DNA of 64,000 bases from Allium sativum (GCA_030737875.1 CM060912.1:122526993-122590992), one strand, 5' to 3'; numbered from the stretch's first letter, positions 11,880-24,724 are shown. Translations and numbers: made by a program. The notes: a model not told the origin generated them from the letters alone.

Positions 11880-12312
11880 TATAATTCCTCTCTCCTCACC
11901 TTTACCTTCTCTCTGGCCCCCCCATTCTTCATAAATCAGAAAACAAAAGAGAAAAAAAAACCTAACTACCGCGTCACCCAGCCCCCCATCCCCCCGCCAT
12001 CGATCGTTGACGCGACCCCCTCCCCTACCCCCATCGCCGCTTCTTCTTCTCCTCCCCTCCTCCACATTTCCGCTGCCCTCTCTCCTTCCCTCCCTCTTCT
12101 CGCTTCATTAACCCCTGAACCCCTTTCCTCCCCCAAACAGCCACCGTGCGACGGAAACCCCCCCCCCCCCCTCCACAACCCGAAACCCATCGCCCCTGCC
12201 GAACCACCCGCCGCCCTCCTGAAAACCCCCTCGCGCGCCACCCTGCTGGACTGCCAACCGCCCTCCACCAACCCGACGCGACGAACCCCCTCTTCCTTTG
12301 ATCATCGTGAGT
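11880..12312 (+). promoter_or_regulatory. Putative A2 LTR promoter, CT-rich leader and splice donor
   Basis: TATAATT (11880-11886) is followed by about 400 bp in which the plus strand is strongly pyrimidine-rich, then by GTGAGT at 12307-12312 and a T-rich stretch typical of plant introns. The order TATA, pyrimidine-patch leader, donor is as expected for a plant transcript start and first exon. Start site and splicing are inferred. The GA-rich minus-strand open frames here result from the skewed composition and are not genes. Confidence 0.5.
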
Positions 12313-12536
12313 GTTTCCTTTTCTTTCTTCTCTTTTTTTGATTTTGATTCTAAGCGAAAAAACTAGGGTTTTATTTAGCCAATAAAAGATTTAATTTTTA
12401 TCTATTTAAAAGCTATGTTTTTATTTATAAAAATACGGTTTTTATAAAGAGTAATGATTCCTAAAGATTCGATTTTTATTCGTTTGAAAACCATAAAGAT
12501 GTGATTTTTGAAAACGCAAAGGAGTCATTTTTAATG

Positions 12537-12770
12537 AAGTAAAAATTCGATTTTTATATATTGAATAGCGAAGTAAAAATTCGATTTTTATATATTGAAT
12601 AGCGAAGTAAAAATTCGATTTTTATATATTGAATAACGAAGTAAAAATTCGATTTTTATATATAGAATAGCGAAGTAAAAATTTGATTTTTATATATTGA
12701 ATAACGAAGTAAAAATTCAATTTTTATATATTTAATAACGAAGTAAAAATGTGATTTTTATATATGTAGA
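12537..12770. repeat. 34 bp tandem repeat, about seven copies, in A2
   Basis: Near-identical units of 34 bp each contain AAAAATTCGATTTTT, almost its own reverse complement, followed by TATATATTGAATA. Copies differ by one or two bases. The array lies just downstream of the putative splice donor. Confidence 0.92.
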
Positions 12771-13624
12771 GAATACGGGCAGTGAAAAGCGACAAGAGGC
12801 AAGAACAGCGAAGATTTCTACCTAGGAAGAATTGTGGCGTTGGATTAGCAAAACTCTGTGAGAATTTCTCACTCTTTAATTTATTTCTAGTTAAAATATT
12901 TACTAGGATGCAGACGGTGTTTAGTAGCACCCGACACCCGTCATCCACAGACCATGGATGGCTTGTTTGTTTAATTGTTTGGTTGTGTAGTTGGTTAGAT
13001 TATTTGGTTTGAATGAAATTGTTTGGTGAAATGAAATTGATTTGATTGATGTGTGAATGGCGTGGGCCTTCACTAGACCGAGGATAAGGCTAGGTCTTGT
13101 CCCGTTTCTAGTATCGTGCCGTTATGCCGCCGAATTTTCTAAAAATAAGTTAGAAAAATAAAGATAACATTTTATTTAATAAATGAACCGAATAGAATAT
13201 TCATAGGTTGAATAAAATAGTTTGATCGTTAAAAATATAATTTTTAACGTGAATGTGAATAAATAAATATTCATTTACAAACCGGACGGTTTGTTTATGT
13301 ACACCTATTTGAAGGACATTGATTGGGACGATAAATTTGACACATCGCCCAACTGCACAAATAAAATCTGTGTTTGATTGTTTGAAACCCCACACGGGTA
13401 TTGGGATGATATTTGACGTACACTAATCCCGATTGTTCAGTTGTATGTCGATCGATTGGTCGACAGACTGTGTAAGCGTTGATTATTTATATTTGAGGCT
13501 TATACAGTGTAGAATGCACTTTGGATGATGGTTGATTATTTGTCATCGTTGATATATACATGTGTTGTAGAAAATCCATATAATTAACATTATATGGTAA
13601 ATGTTTGGGCCTCATTCCAGTTTT

Positions 13625-13748
13625 GAAAAAGAAATATTTGAGTAGAAGTATTTGAAAAAGAAATATTTGAATAAGAATATTTGTAAAAGAAATATTTGAA
13701 TAGAAATATTTGAATAGAAATATTTGAAATAGAATATTTGAAAATAGA
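13625..13748. repeat. Short degenerate tandem repeat in A2
   Basis: A unit of about 14-17 bp of the form GAAATATTTGAATA is repeated about eight times. The minus-strand LTR of the same family has a related AT-rich stretch near 62640-62710. Confidence 0.8.
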
Positions 13749-16596
13749 AACATATGAAGCCGTGTTGATTAGATTTACGCCATTTTGACGTGAACGATAT
13801 TTATATCGGTTTTATTCATTTTATAATGAATATCGAAAGTGATTTCAAAATCTGATTTTTCGAAAAGAATTGAAATTCAAATTGAAATTGAATATAAATG
13901 AATTCGAATTGAAATTGAATTTGAAATCGATTTGAAATGAATTTAAAACGAATTTATATTGGAAAAATTCAATTTAGATTTGAAATTGAATATGAAGTTG
14001 AAACCGTTTTGAAAATGAATTTAAAACGATTTATAAAGCACGTTTTGAATTGAAATCGACGAAGTATATATTATATATATAATATAATGGCCTGAATAGA
14101 ACGCGCCGCGCCGCGGCAGTTCGCGAATTTCGACCATTGACTTCGAACGGATATTGCGGGAGATCCGACCGTCGGATTCTCCTAAAACTGGAACCGTTGG
14201 GTTCGTATCGAGAAGAGCTTTCTGTTGAATATTAGAAATTAGAAATCTAACGGTTGGATTTGGAATTATGTCCAAATCAAATTTGAAAAAGGTCGCTGTA
14301 AGTGCAGTTCGATGGCCATTGATGGAAATCGACTGTACGGGCCTTGATAAAATAGTAATAATTTGTGTAAAATCATAAGAAATGATTTAGAAAGAATTGG
14401 GAAGAAAAACTCCATATTTGAAAAGATAAAAATAGATTTTTTTTATCGAAATGAACTAGTTTTGAACTAGAATTATAATTCTATTTATTTTTAAATAAAT
14501 AAATTGATTTTGAAATGGTTTTGAAAATAACCAGAATTTCCAATGATTGCATTGGAATGGATTTGAATCGAAATTGTCTTCGGAATATTTCGATGTTGGA
14601 TTTCGTGATTATACAGATGTTGTTATGGAAATTTGGAAGATATAGATATATATATCGTTATTTCAAATACGATATCTGTTGGTCGTAGAATTTGATATTG
14701 AATATAAGCCGATATATTTTCTATTCAGAGCCTTGTATTTAACATCAAATGTGATTTGGGTTTGTCGTGAATGGTGTCTTGACTAACACTGTTCTTGAAC
14801 CCAGTTGAGAAAAGATTAAATCTTTTTATTTAGATTTAATAAAGTGTACCAATTAAATAATATTTAATTGGAATTGAATGGATATTGATTTTTGGGTTTA
14901 TCGTGAACAGTGTTTTAAATAAAACTTGTTCTTTAACCCGATAATTGATGTTATGTGATTTTGGGTTTATCGTGAACCGTGTTTTAATGACACTAATTCT
15001 TTAACCCAGTTAACGATTAAAACTAAGTGGAGTTTTAATGAATCTTTAATTAGATTGAAATAATCGAAATGGAGTATCACCAGTTTTGCTCCAGGCGTTA
15101 GTTAAATCTTTAAATAGATTTGAACGTGAAATGGTAATTGAATTTACTGATAACACTGTGGTGTTAGATATGAAGTATAACCAGTTTTACTTCATGGGAT
15201 GAATAGGTTGGGATTGGGAAATTAAAACAAATGATTACTTCGGTAAGGTTCGTTAATCCCGACTAGTTGAATCGAAATTCAAAAGAAAATTAAAGAATAA
15301 ATTCAAGGAATTTATTTTTGATAAAATTAATGGGAACCTTTCCCTATGAATGTGAAATTTAGAAACTAACTGTCGGTTAGCTAAGCAGAATGGTTTCCTG
15401 GATATTGATCTGATGTTGGTTTCGGCCTTCGGGGTTAATATTTGGGGAATTATTCTCTTAATTAATTTACGGTTAGTGACTGATGAATTGGAATGAGGCG
15501 TATGTTGTGTTTGTGTAACACTTGTTTATTATATACGCGAGTTATTCGGAAAGACCGGGTTTATCCCATTCTAAATAACTGATTCGACGTGGTGTCGAAG
15601 ATGAAGACGGTGGTTGAAGACCGGAGGTCTTCACGTCGTTTGGGTAATTACTGATGATCTTGATTGGGCTGTACACCCAAGAAGATGGAAACAGTTGGTG
15701 ATCGTCCAGACGTACTTGAAGATCAATGGATATGCGGGGTACTAGGTGCCTCCGGTTCCGTTCAGACCCAGAACGAACTTGTAAATAGACTGTGTGTCTA
15801 ACATTGGATTTTAGTCCGTGTGATTGATTTCTATTAAACATATATCTGTTTGGCGGTGGAGAATTTATTCTCTTGCTTAACGCCCTTCTCTGAGACGTAT
15901 GAGCTCAGGGGTTATATATTGATGGATATCAAACGCATGGAGTAAATTGCCTGTGTGGCATGCCTAAGAGGCAGTTGATCGAGGCTTCTGTTGAAAAGCA
16001 AAGTCTTGTGGTAGATGATCAAAGCACGGCCTGTGTGGCATAGCTTTGTGTAACGTGAATTCGCGAGCCTCACACCCCGGTTGTGAACCAGAAACGGGAG
16101 AGGATGTCAGGGAGGACATGCGTTTCTTTCTAGCTAGGGTGGTGTCAGTGACCTACCAGCCCTGACATTTATATACTTTTCACCTGTGTGGTTGTTGCTG
16201 TTGCGAGGCGCCTCGGTTAGATCGGACGATCCTGGTCCGATGGAGCCATTCGTTGGCTCATTTACGCCCCAAAGGGCGGGGAAACGTAGTGTTCAGGCAT
16301 AATAATCCACATCGGTGGACCGGCCCTGAGGATCCAAGGCTTGCCTGCGCGCTTGCCTGAGGCTCGGGCTAGAGAGTCTCGAATCGGTAGAGGACGATCC
16401 CTGGCCTCGGTTCATAGAAGGAAATCCAATTTCCAAATACGTGATTTTGCGGTTTTAATTGTAGAACTAGTATGGCGACATGATATATGGTACCCATGCC
16501 GCCTATGATTGATACTTATGATTTGAAGTTGTTTTATACACTATACACTGATAATAGTATCAAATAATCTGTTTTAAACGTATCAAGCATTCTTTG

Positions 16597-16859
16597 GCTG
16601 TTATAAGGGAAAACCCTATCCCACGGCTTGCGTTGCATTGTGTGATAGGACCTGGGTCTTATAACAGCTTCATTTTCCTTTATTTAGCATTGCGTTGTTT
16701 GTTTTATGCACTGGTATTCTTGGGAGGAAACCCGTTCCGTGTTATACGGCGTGGTCCCTTGATTTACCTAACTTTAAAATAAAGATTAATAACTGTTTTA
16801 GTTCTCATACCAGTCCCATGACTGACCCGGAGTTTATTGTTTTAACCTAAACTCTGGGT
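16597..16859 (+). other. Structured LTR module (A2 copy)
   Basis: Hairpin 1 pairs GCTGTTATAAG (16597-16607) with CTTATAACAGC (16658-16668). Hairpin 2, CAGTC-CCAT-GACTG, starts at 16811. Hairpin 3 pairs ACCCGGAGTTTA (16825-16836) with TAAACTCTGGGT (16848-16859). Relative to A1, one hairpin 3 base changed from T to C, turning a G-U pair into a C-G pair. Confidence 0.7.
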
Positions 16860-19800
16860 GCCCTTATTTTCGACACGGGCAGCTAGTAGTTTTGGTTTTG
16901 CAGATTTATATTCACAGGATCCTGGTTTACAGCTGGAACGATATCCGGAAAGCTTTGTATCCGTATATCTCTTCTAGTTGTGTATTGTATTATTTTCCGC
17001 TGCGATGTATTTAAATGTAATTTAAATCTCTGATATTTCTGTGTAATATTCATTCATACTCTGTATATTCTTGTAATCTGATGCATTGTTGTAATATACA
17101 ATGAAATGTTCTTCCGTCTGCGATCTGATTTGTCTTGTTCTCAAAACGATCAGGCGTTTCGAACGGTCCAGATCGGTTTAGCGACTGATTCGGATCGAGC
17201 GAAATTCCTTTTCGTCACAATTAACTCCCTTCGAATGACATATTCGATTTACTAAATTTCGAATACCATATTTGATTAACTAACTTTCGAATACCATATT
17301 TAATTAACTAACTTTCAAATACCCTATTCGATTGACTCCCTTCGAATACCATATTCGATTAACTGACTTTCGAATAACATATTCGATTTACTTCTTTTCG
17401 AATACTTATATTCGATTAACTAACTTTATTCGCTTTATTAAGGTTTCCTTTTAACAACGTTTAATCATTTTTAAAGATTTACTTTTAGTAACGGTTCTTT
17501 ACTTTAAAAAAATGATTTCCTTTTTAATTTATTCTATTTGCAAATAGTTTGCAAATATTTCCTTTTCAAATTATCTCCTATTTCCATATATTCCAATTTA
17601 TAAATAATTCTTATTTATAAATATTCCAATTTATAAATATCTCTTATTTTAAAAATAATCCATTTATAAATATTTTATTTTCAATATCACTTTGAAAATT
17701 CCCTTATCAACATCCCTGTATGTTATGGTATTCAACATATCAAATAACGATGATCAATATCGTCCAAACACATATAATCGACAATAGATTATATATCACA
17801 TCATATATTTCAATATAGGAAACAAAACAGTATTTTATATATTGAGGAACCCAGTTGGGTCCCTCCAACCTGTTTCCCTGCATCACAGATGTTAAACCAT
17901 ATAATTAACATCACTTCATTTCAATACGAAATGTCCTGATAAACAACATCAATATATATGTATTTTCAACTAACTGACTAGCAGTTCAATTAACCAAATC
18001 AACACACAACAATCAACAGATAATTATCAGTTCTAAGAATACGTTATAAAAATATAACTGTTCAGAGTTGGTGAGTTTTACTCACATTGTCCGTAATCGT
18101 TAAATACGATATATGGTTGTTGATTTGGATTGGACGTCCTATTTTGTCATAAATCCAGACAAGCTCCTAATCACTCCCAATTCAGTTCCATGATGTCGTC
18201 TACGTCTGTTTGATCCTACCGAATCCTGGTTTGCTTATATCGTGGCCCAACACCCAAGTCAACAACCCACACCCTAAGTCATTCTCCTCCAATCAGGAAT
18301 TCCACTGAACCCGTTCTCCCCTGCAAGCTACAGGGAACCGCCTCCTGTTGCAACACCTTCAGATCATCCACCCATCCATACATCATCACCTCCAACCAAT
18401 TTGCTCATGCACCACTCCAAACAACCCTAGCCCAAACCTTACCAGCCCACCTGCTACTGCTTATTTCCCCTTCTCCCCAAATTCTTTGAACCCGAACCCC
18501 AATGAACTTCTCCAGGCCACAGATCAACCTTCCGACATCACCACACAGTCTCCCCACTCATCCCCTTACACTCGTCTTCCCCAACGAGAAAACGGATGCT
18601 CCTCCTATAAATCTAACGTCCTTCCACAGTTTGACAGACCGGACTTCTTCTCCCCTGTTTAATTTAAAACTCGCAAGCTTGTTCTCCCAAACAACTCAAA
18701 AAATCCTTCCTCTTCTATCGCTTCGCACAACAGCCTTTTTTTTCTTCTAGAAAACCCTTACTGAATACTTCCTCTTCTACTCCTCTCCTCCCCTATCCCA
18801 TCCACAACGCGCTCCAATTCGAGAAGGGAATCGCATGAACCCCGATCTCAGCTCCAGGAACAGATGCGAATCATCATCGCAGAAAAACTTCGAACCCAGC
18901 AAAAAAGGTTACAGGCTCGAATACTATACCTCGGCGAACCCAAATTCATCACTCTTTTGATTTAAGGAATTATTTTCGAATTGTTTTTCTGGAAATTTGA
19001 AGATCGAATTTCTTTTTTTGAAATCAGAGGACATGGCGGAATGGAAATTTCGGTGGAACGAGAGAAATGAAAATTTTAGGTTTTAGTATTGTGTTAAATT
19101 TATTATATAGGGCTAGTTTTGGGTTCCTAGAAGCTTCATTTATTTTTATCATTTAGGTTCTACCATCGACAGAAACAAAAATATCACTGAGACGAGCAGT
19201 GTCACACGATCCCAAAAATATAAAAATATAGACTAGTTGGCCCATTCTGTGAAATCTCCAAAATATCGATTTAGGGTGCACAATATTTCAAATTAATTAT
19301 ATTCCCTTTTTGTCTTCTAAAAATTCCTACGGTCACATACAATATCCAAAAATCATGAAAATTGGCGTGCAGCTTCAGTTCGACATTACGGTCCTAACGA
19401 AACTAGTTTCGTCGAATTCCGACTTCGTTTGCTCACACAGCGTATTTTTAATGGTCGAATTACACACTGTTTTTCACTCTAAAAATCGGTATGGCCACAC
19501 AGTGACTCTAAAAATCACGAAACTGGAAATCTAACAACTATTTGACATCGCGGATCCAATAAAATTAGTTTCGTCAAATTCCGACTTCGTTTGCAAAAGT
19601 GGCTATTTTTAAAGTCCTAAATAACCCATTTAAATATATAAATATATTTAAATATAATTACATTAAATATTTATAAACAAATATTATCGTATATATTCAC
19701 AGTGGAATACCATACAGCTCTAGAATATTCCTATATGAATTTCTAACTTGATATTTCAAATCTGGGTCAACTCGATATTCGATTTATATTAAAATTCCTT

Positions 19801-20330
19801 TTAGAAAAATAAATAATTATTTTATAAATTATAAAGGAATTTCACAGCGACTTTTCTAAAATATGATTTGGATGTAAATCAAAATCTTCACGACGAAATC
19901 CCGATTTTTCTCTTCCACTAGAAAGATATACTCTACCAGCTCCACATGTTTCTTATTTCACAGAAATCTGGCTTAAAACGAATCTTGTACATTCAGTTGA
20001 AGTTCGAATCGTCAATTTACGAACTGCAGCGCCATTTCGAGCTCGATTTTAATTATATTATAACTTTATGATCAAACTGACATTTATATAATATATTCGT
20101 TATTCTAAATCAAATTCTAAACTGAGTTAAATATCACAGATGATCCAGTTCACACCATATCGCCATTTCAGCCAATTCTGATTATTTCAGAATTAAATAT
20201 ATTATTTAATTTATTATTTTAATTAAATATTCACCAATATTTAATTCCACGACCATTAAATCCTTTAATTCACTATTTAAATAATTAAATAAATTAATTA
20301 TTATAACGCTGAAAAATGCGGGTCATTACA

Positions 20331-21734
20331 TTCTTCCCCACTTAAAATAATTTCGTCCTCGAAATTGCTAAAGCTAGAAGACGACCCAATCGAGTGGGTA
20401 AATATTTATCGGTTTACCCCTTAACTTCAGTTTCAACTGAACCAATTAATATCGACTAAAATATTAATTTATTCCGACTAACTAAAATTTTCAAAAATTC
20501 TGAAAATTTTCTAATGTCTTAACTTTTCGGAAAATTTCGCCAGCACCTCCTTTGTACCGGTATATACGTCAAACCACAACTCGCCTCTCTAGGCCTTCTC
20601 CAACCCAAAAGAAAATCAAACAGCCAAGCGGCTTGTCAAATTGGCTCATAAATTCCAAACTCAAATAAAATATAAACTTGTACCTTTTTGTCGGGCATAT
20701 CATTATATCCCTACCATTCATTACCACTTCTGCATATAACAATGCATTACCAACTTGATCTCCAATCAATTCATTCTCAAAACCAAATCATTCGCTTATA
20801 TCTAAGTCGAATTCTATTTCCACTCGAGTTCCATTCTCGATTTCAAACTCTTAACTTATTAATCCAAGTTAATTCCAGATTATTTCTAATTCAATCAGTT
20901 TTTACTTAACTTAGTTCAAGTTAAATTTTAATTTATTTTTTTACCATCTTATTTTATTTAACTTCATTAGTTAAATTTATATTCCAGAATTTAAAATTCC
21001 TGGGTATATTTCAAATCAATTTGAAATCATAATACCAATTCAAAACCTTTGAATTTCTAAATAACCTGTTTTCTCAAACATTTTAAAAACCAAATCTTTG
21101 GTAGTAATCCGTCACTTACCAACTCGAAAATCACACCGATGATGTCCGGATCATCATCGGAATTATTTTCCAGCAATCGAAGTGAGTTCAATACTATATC
21201 ACATTCAGTTTGAAAAACGTTTTCAAAATCTCCCAGGAACTTAAAATTTCCTTATTTTAAATTCAAATTCTGATTTAAATTCAGATTTAATTCATCTTAT
21301 TTCATATACTTTACTTATATGAATTCTAATTGGTTATTTATAACCATTTCACTTTATAATCTCATTCGATTATAATAACAACCAATATATCCACTATATT
21401 ATAATTCCAATATATATATATCTTCTCTATATCAAGATATACTTTGGGTAAACTTATTTCGTTTACCCTCTTTTCAAAACATACCATGTCGGTTTATCGT
21501 ATTCAAGTGTTTAGTAACCCTTATCGATACAGTGGATCAAACTGATCGACCAGAATTCATAAACCACTCAACCAATAAATCTTCACAATATAAAACAAAT
21601 TTTTATATCAAATAACAAATACGTTCACTCGTATATATAGACTCAACTCAATCTAGGGTATTACTAACCCCATCTCTATTGAGTTACGCCACAGAGCCAA
21701 GGTAATTCACTTTACCTTAAGCTCTGATACCAAC
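20331..21734 (-). mobile_element. Internal region of D, non-coding, with polypurine tract and primer site
   Basis: At the left edge the minus strand reads AAGTGGGGAAGAA, a polypurine tract. Before it is a hairpin with arms AATTTCG and CGAAATT around a four-base loop (plus 20349-20366). At the right edge GCTCTGATACCA (21721-21732) is the complement of the initiator tRNA-Met primer site. Only 1404 bp lies between the LTRs and no gag-pol motif is present. Around 20519-20700 it shares a block with the G LTR. The end near the primer site resembles the internal region of C. Confidence 0.8.
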
Positions 21735-23644
21735 AGTAGTGACCCAAAAATCCGGTCCAATTTGAGCTGACTAAATAACCCAAGTCCAACTCAAATTTGC
21801 ACTGGAAATCAGGAAACTAATAGAAAGAAGTTAGAGGGTGAGAATAGATAAGATATAAACTTATAGAATAGAAGAAGAAGAAGAACATCATCATCAGAGT
21901 AAACACGAATCTCACAGCGGAACGAATAAAATATAACATAACTTTTGAAATACAAACAGTATATGTATACAATAGCATTGCAGAGCACAACACTTACAAC
22001 AATAGCGGAAATAAACAATAGCTATAGAATCCTGAAGCCTCCTGCTCCAAGCTCTCCAAGTGCATCTGTAAAATCCCGACTACTTGACTGCCCGTACAAA
22101 TTTAGGCACCCAAGAGTTTAAGGGAAATAAAACAAAGTAAACTCCAGGTCAGTCATGGGACTGGTGTGAATAAAACAATTCAGAATAGTTTGAAAAAGTA
22201 AACGATATCTCATAAGACCACGCCGTATAACGGAATGAGTTTTTCCCTTATGAGAATCCAAAATATCTTTATATCAAAAACCTTTTGATATTACAATAAT
22301 GTCTATCAACAACAATATAATAATCATCTAGCAGAAACGCTTTCATCTCACGTTCTACATATATAGTATACAATCAAAACTGCAAGCACGTATCGGGTAA
22401 TGGATTTCCAACTATGACAAGGTATGGAACCACCTTCCGATCAGTGTACTCTAGAAGCGATACACTGGAGTTCAACAAGAACATCTCGCAACTCAGCCAC
22501 GAATGACCGACCACTCATTTCGCTTAAGTGTATCGAATGTATATCACCAACGGTTGGGATCAGCAACCGTTCCCATATATATATGGGACAGCATTGACAG
22601 ATTTAACAAGCAAATGAAAATTCTCTAGATAGGTGATTATACACCCTACTTCGGAGCGACCGACTTAGCCATGATGCCTGCCCGATTTCTGTCATTTACT
22701 GGATGTGAGGCTAGAAGCTACGCTTATCTTTTTCATATCATATCTTCATTTACTTGGAATACCACATTGTCATACCCGCCAAATCATTATCGATTTCCTT
22801 AACGGTATCACAGGTACGAAGCTAAGAGAAACAAATTCCTCCGCCACCAAACGCAATACGTTGATGAGGTCAACATATATGATTCGTTAGGAATACTCTG
22901 TCAGACATTCGTCCATACAAGTTGTCATGGAACTGGACAAACCGAAGGCACTATTCAGTACATACATCTTAGGAAATCTTTACCTAAAATTTATACAATA
23001 GCCCTTGCACTTTACTCCGTCTTTAATATATTCAGCATACTGGATTCGCAATGCTTATGCCAATACGGAGTGGTTCTTCGGATAATAATCCAACCGGTCC
23101 CTCCATATTAATAACGTAAATATGGTCAAAACTTGATAGTCTGTGATTTAACTATCAAATGAAAACAAGTGTGCAAACAACGATCTTATTTCCAAATGGA
23201 AATTCTATCGATCAATCATCAAACATATATATATATATGTATATGTATATATATTATGTTTCCTTATTTTCTATGTTTAGAAAATATATGTTATTAACAT
23301 TGGAAAACATTTCCATAGCTTATTTACGTATCACTATCCTTCCACAACTATCAGTCCCTAACTGTAACTAGCAAGAGAACAACTTCCAAAGTATAAACCC
23401 CGAAGGCCGAAACCAACATCAGATCGATACTCAGAAAATCATTCAACTTACTAATTCTAGTCAGTTTCTAATTTTGCTTAACTCTATTTCTTTAATTCTA
23501 TTCGATTAACTCTATTTGATTAACTCTAATTGATTCACTCTAATTCGAATACCTAATATTTGTTTTAACTTTATTTCGAATAACTATATTCGTTTTAACC
23601 CCATTCGCTTGACTCTAGATTGCAGCGATCACAATGGTTACGCC
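21735..23644 (-). repeat. 5' LTR of D, truncated
   Basis: It follows the primer site by two bases and matches 8804 to about 10755 of the left LTR, with scattered substitutions. Its first base is A where the left copy has T, so the canonical TG terminus is mutated. Matching stops at 23644, where family A minus-strand sequence begins abruptly. Confidence 0.85.
22108..22255 (-). other. Structured LTR module (D right copy)
   Basis: Hairpin 1 pairs TCTCATAAG (22208-22216) with CTTATGAGA (22247-22255), identical to the left copy. Hairpins 2 and 3 lie at 22108-22170. Confidence 0.68.
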
Positions 23645-24166
23645 CTTACAACGACCTTTTCTGAAATTGATTTGGACATAATTCCAAATCTTACTGTTAG
23701 ATTTCAGAACCCTTATATTCATTGAAAAGCTTTTTTCGATACAAACCAAACGGTTTCAGTTTTAGGAGAATCCGACAATCGGATTTTCCGTTACGCCAAT
23801 TTGAAGTTAATGGTCGAAATTCACGAACAGTCGCGGTGCGGTGTGTTCTATTCAAGCCATTATGTATATATATACATTTATATATATATATATATATATC
23901 ATATATTATATATTTCGTTGATTTCTATTTAAATTGTATTTATAAAATATTTATAAATTCCTTTAAAAATGATCTTAACTTCATTTTCAATTTTTAATAA
24001 AAATTGAATATTCTAAATTTTTATCATATTAAAATAATAATATTTTGATAATATTATATTTTAAAATCACTTCTTGTTATATTCATTATAAAATGAATAA
24101 AATTGATCGATAAACTCGTTTGTTAAAAATGGCGTTTCCTACTTAATTCGGGTTCATATTCTTATT
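23645..24166 (-). mobile_element. Family A LTR fragment, minus strand, left half
   Basis: The reverse complement matches the A1 and A2 LTRs from about 14300 down to 14000 and beyond, including the CCAAATC, TTTAGGAGAATCCGAC and TTCAAGCCATTAT blocks. It begins at the truncation of D and is cut at 24166 by element C. The LTR continues after C at 62605. Confidence 0.78.
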
Positions 24167-24554
24167 TGTAACGACCCACAAATTCGAACCCTTTGAGTCG
24201 ACTAAATACAATATAAGTCCGACCCAAATTACACGAAAATATGAATCATTAATAGAAAGAAGTTAGAGGATGAGAAATAGAAAAGATAGAAAATTAGAAT
24301 AGAAGAAATAAGATAGAAGAAAGAACTGAATAACACCGAATCTCACAATCGCAGCGGAATAAAATATAATATAGCCATAAACTTTGGAAAATATAAAACT
24401 GTATCTGAACTTGCATACAACATCAGAGTACATCATATATACATCACAGCGGAAATAAACTCTATATATATCTAACGCTGAAGCCTCCTGCTCCAAGCTC
24501 CTTCCAGATCATCTGTAAAATCCTGGACTACTCGACTGCCGTACAAATTTGGGC

Positions 24555-24724
24555 ACCCAAGAGTTTGGGGAAAACACAAAAAAAATAAACTCTGGGTCAG
24601 TCATGGGACTGGTGTGAGTAAACGATTTTAAACAACTTGCTTAACTTGGAAAAATTCCTTTTAAAAGAAAAGATAATCGTAAGACCGATCCACACATAAA
24701 CACGGACGGTTTTTATCTTACGAT
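24555..24724 (-). other. Structured LTR module (C left copy)
   Basis: Hairpin 1 pairs ATCGTAAGA (24676-24684) with TCTTACGAT (24716-24724); its stem bases differ from the D and F stems at paired positions. Hairpin 3 pairs ACCCAAGAGTTT (24555-24566) with AAACTCTGGGT (24587-24597) with one bulged A. Hairpin 2, CAGTC-ATGG-GACTG, starts at 24598. Confidence 0.7.

Larger units (their letters stand above)
10988..17219 (+). mobile_element. Solo LTR of family A (A2) inserted in the D 3' LTR
   Basis: It starts TGTAACAACCCG and ends TTCGTCACA, 6232 bp. It is flanked by ACTAA (10983-10987) and ATTAA (17220-17224), a five-base target duplication with one mismatch. D-type sequence with the same short AT-rich motif resumes on both sides. 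No primer site follows 17219 and no polypurine tract precedes 10988, so this is one LTR left by recombination between two. A2 carries the promoter-like, tandem-repeat and hairpin features listed separately. Confidence 0.8.
8804..20330 (-). repeat. 3' LTR of D, split by solo LTR A2
   Basis: The ends are TGTAGTGACCC and GGGTCATTACA. Without A2 and its duplicated target site the LTR is about 5290 bp. On the minus strand a TATA-like CTATATAATA (plus 19101-19110) precedes a CT-biased leader of about 1 kb, then a GTGAGT donor match (plus 18080-18085). The open frames in 18348-18750 lie antisense in that leader and are not credible genes. Confidence 0.8.
8804..23644 (-). mobile_element. Element D, non-autonomous LTR retrotransposon, right end lost
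   Basis: Reading left to right on the plus strand: 3' LTR (8804-20330, interrupted by A2), polypurine tract complement, 1404 bp internal region, primer binding site complement (21721-21732) and 5' LTR (from 21735). The right LTR matches the left one only as far as 23644 and then joins family A sequence, so about 3.4 kb of its length is missing. No gag or pol similarity is visible internally. The element is best described as a large non-autonomous derivative related to C, since the primer-site halves of their internal regions are alike. Confidence 0.82.

Noticed and set aside
11847..12305. Four overlapping glycine/arginine-rich minus-strand frames
   Set aside because: All come from the pyrimidine-rich plus strand; several frames are open at once, as expected from composition bias.
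18348..18750. Overlapping proline/serine-rich frames in the D LTR
   Set aside because: Caused by C-rich sequence in the LTR leader, antisense to the element.
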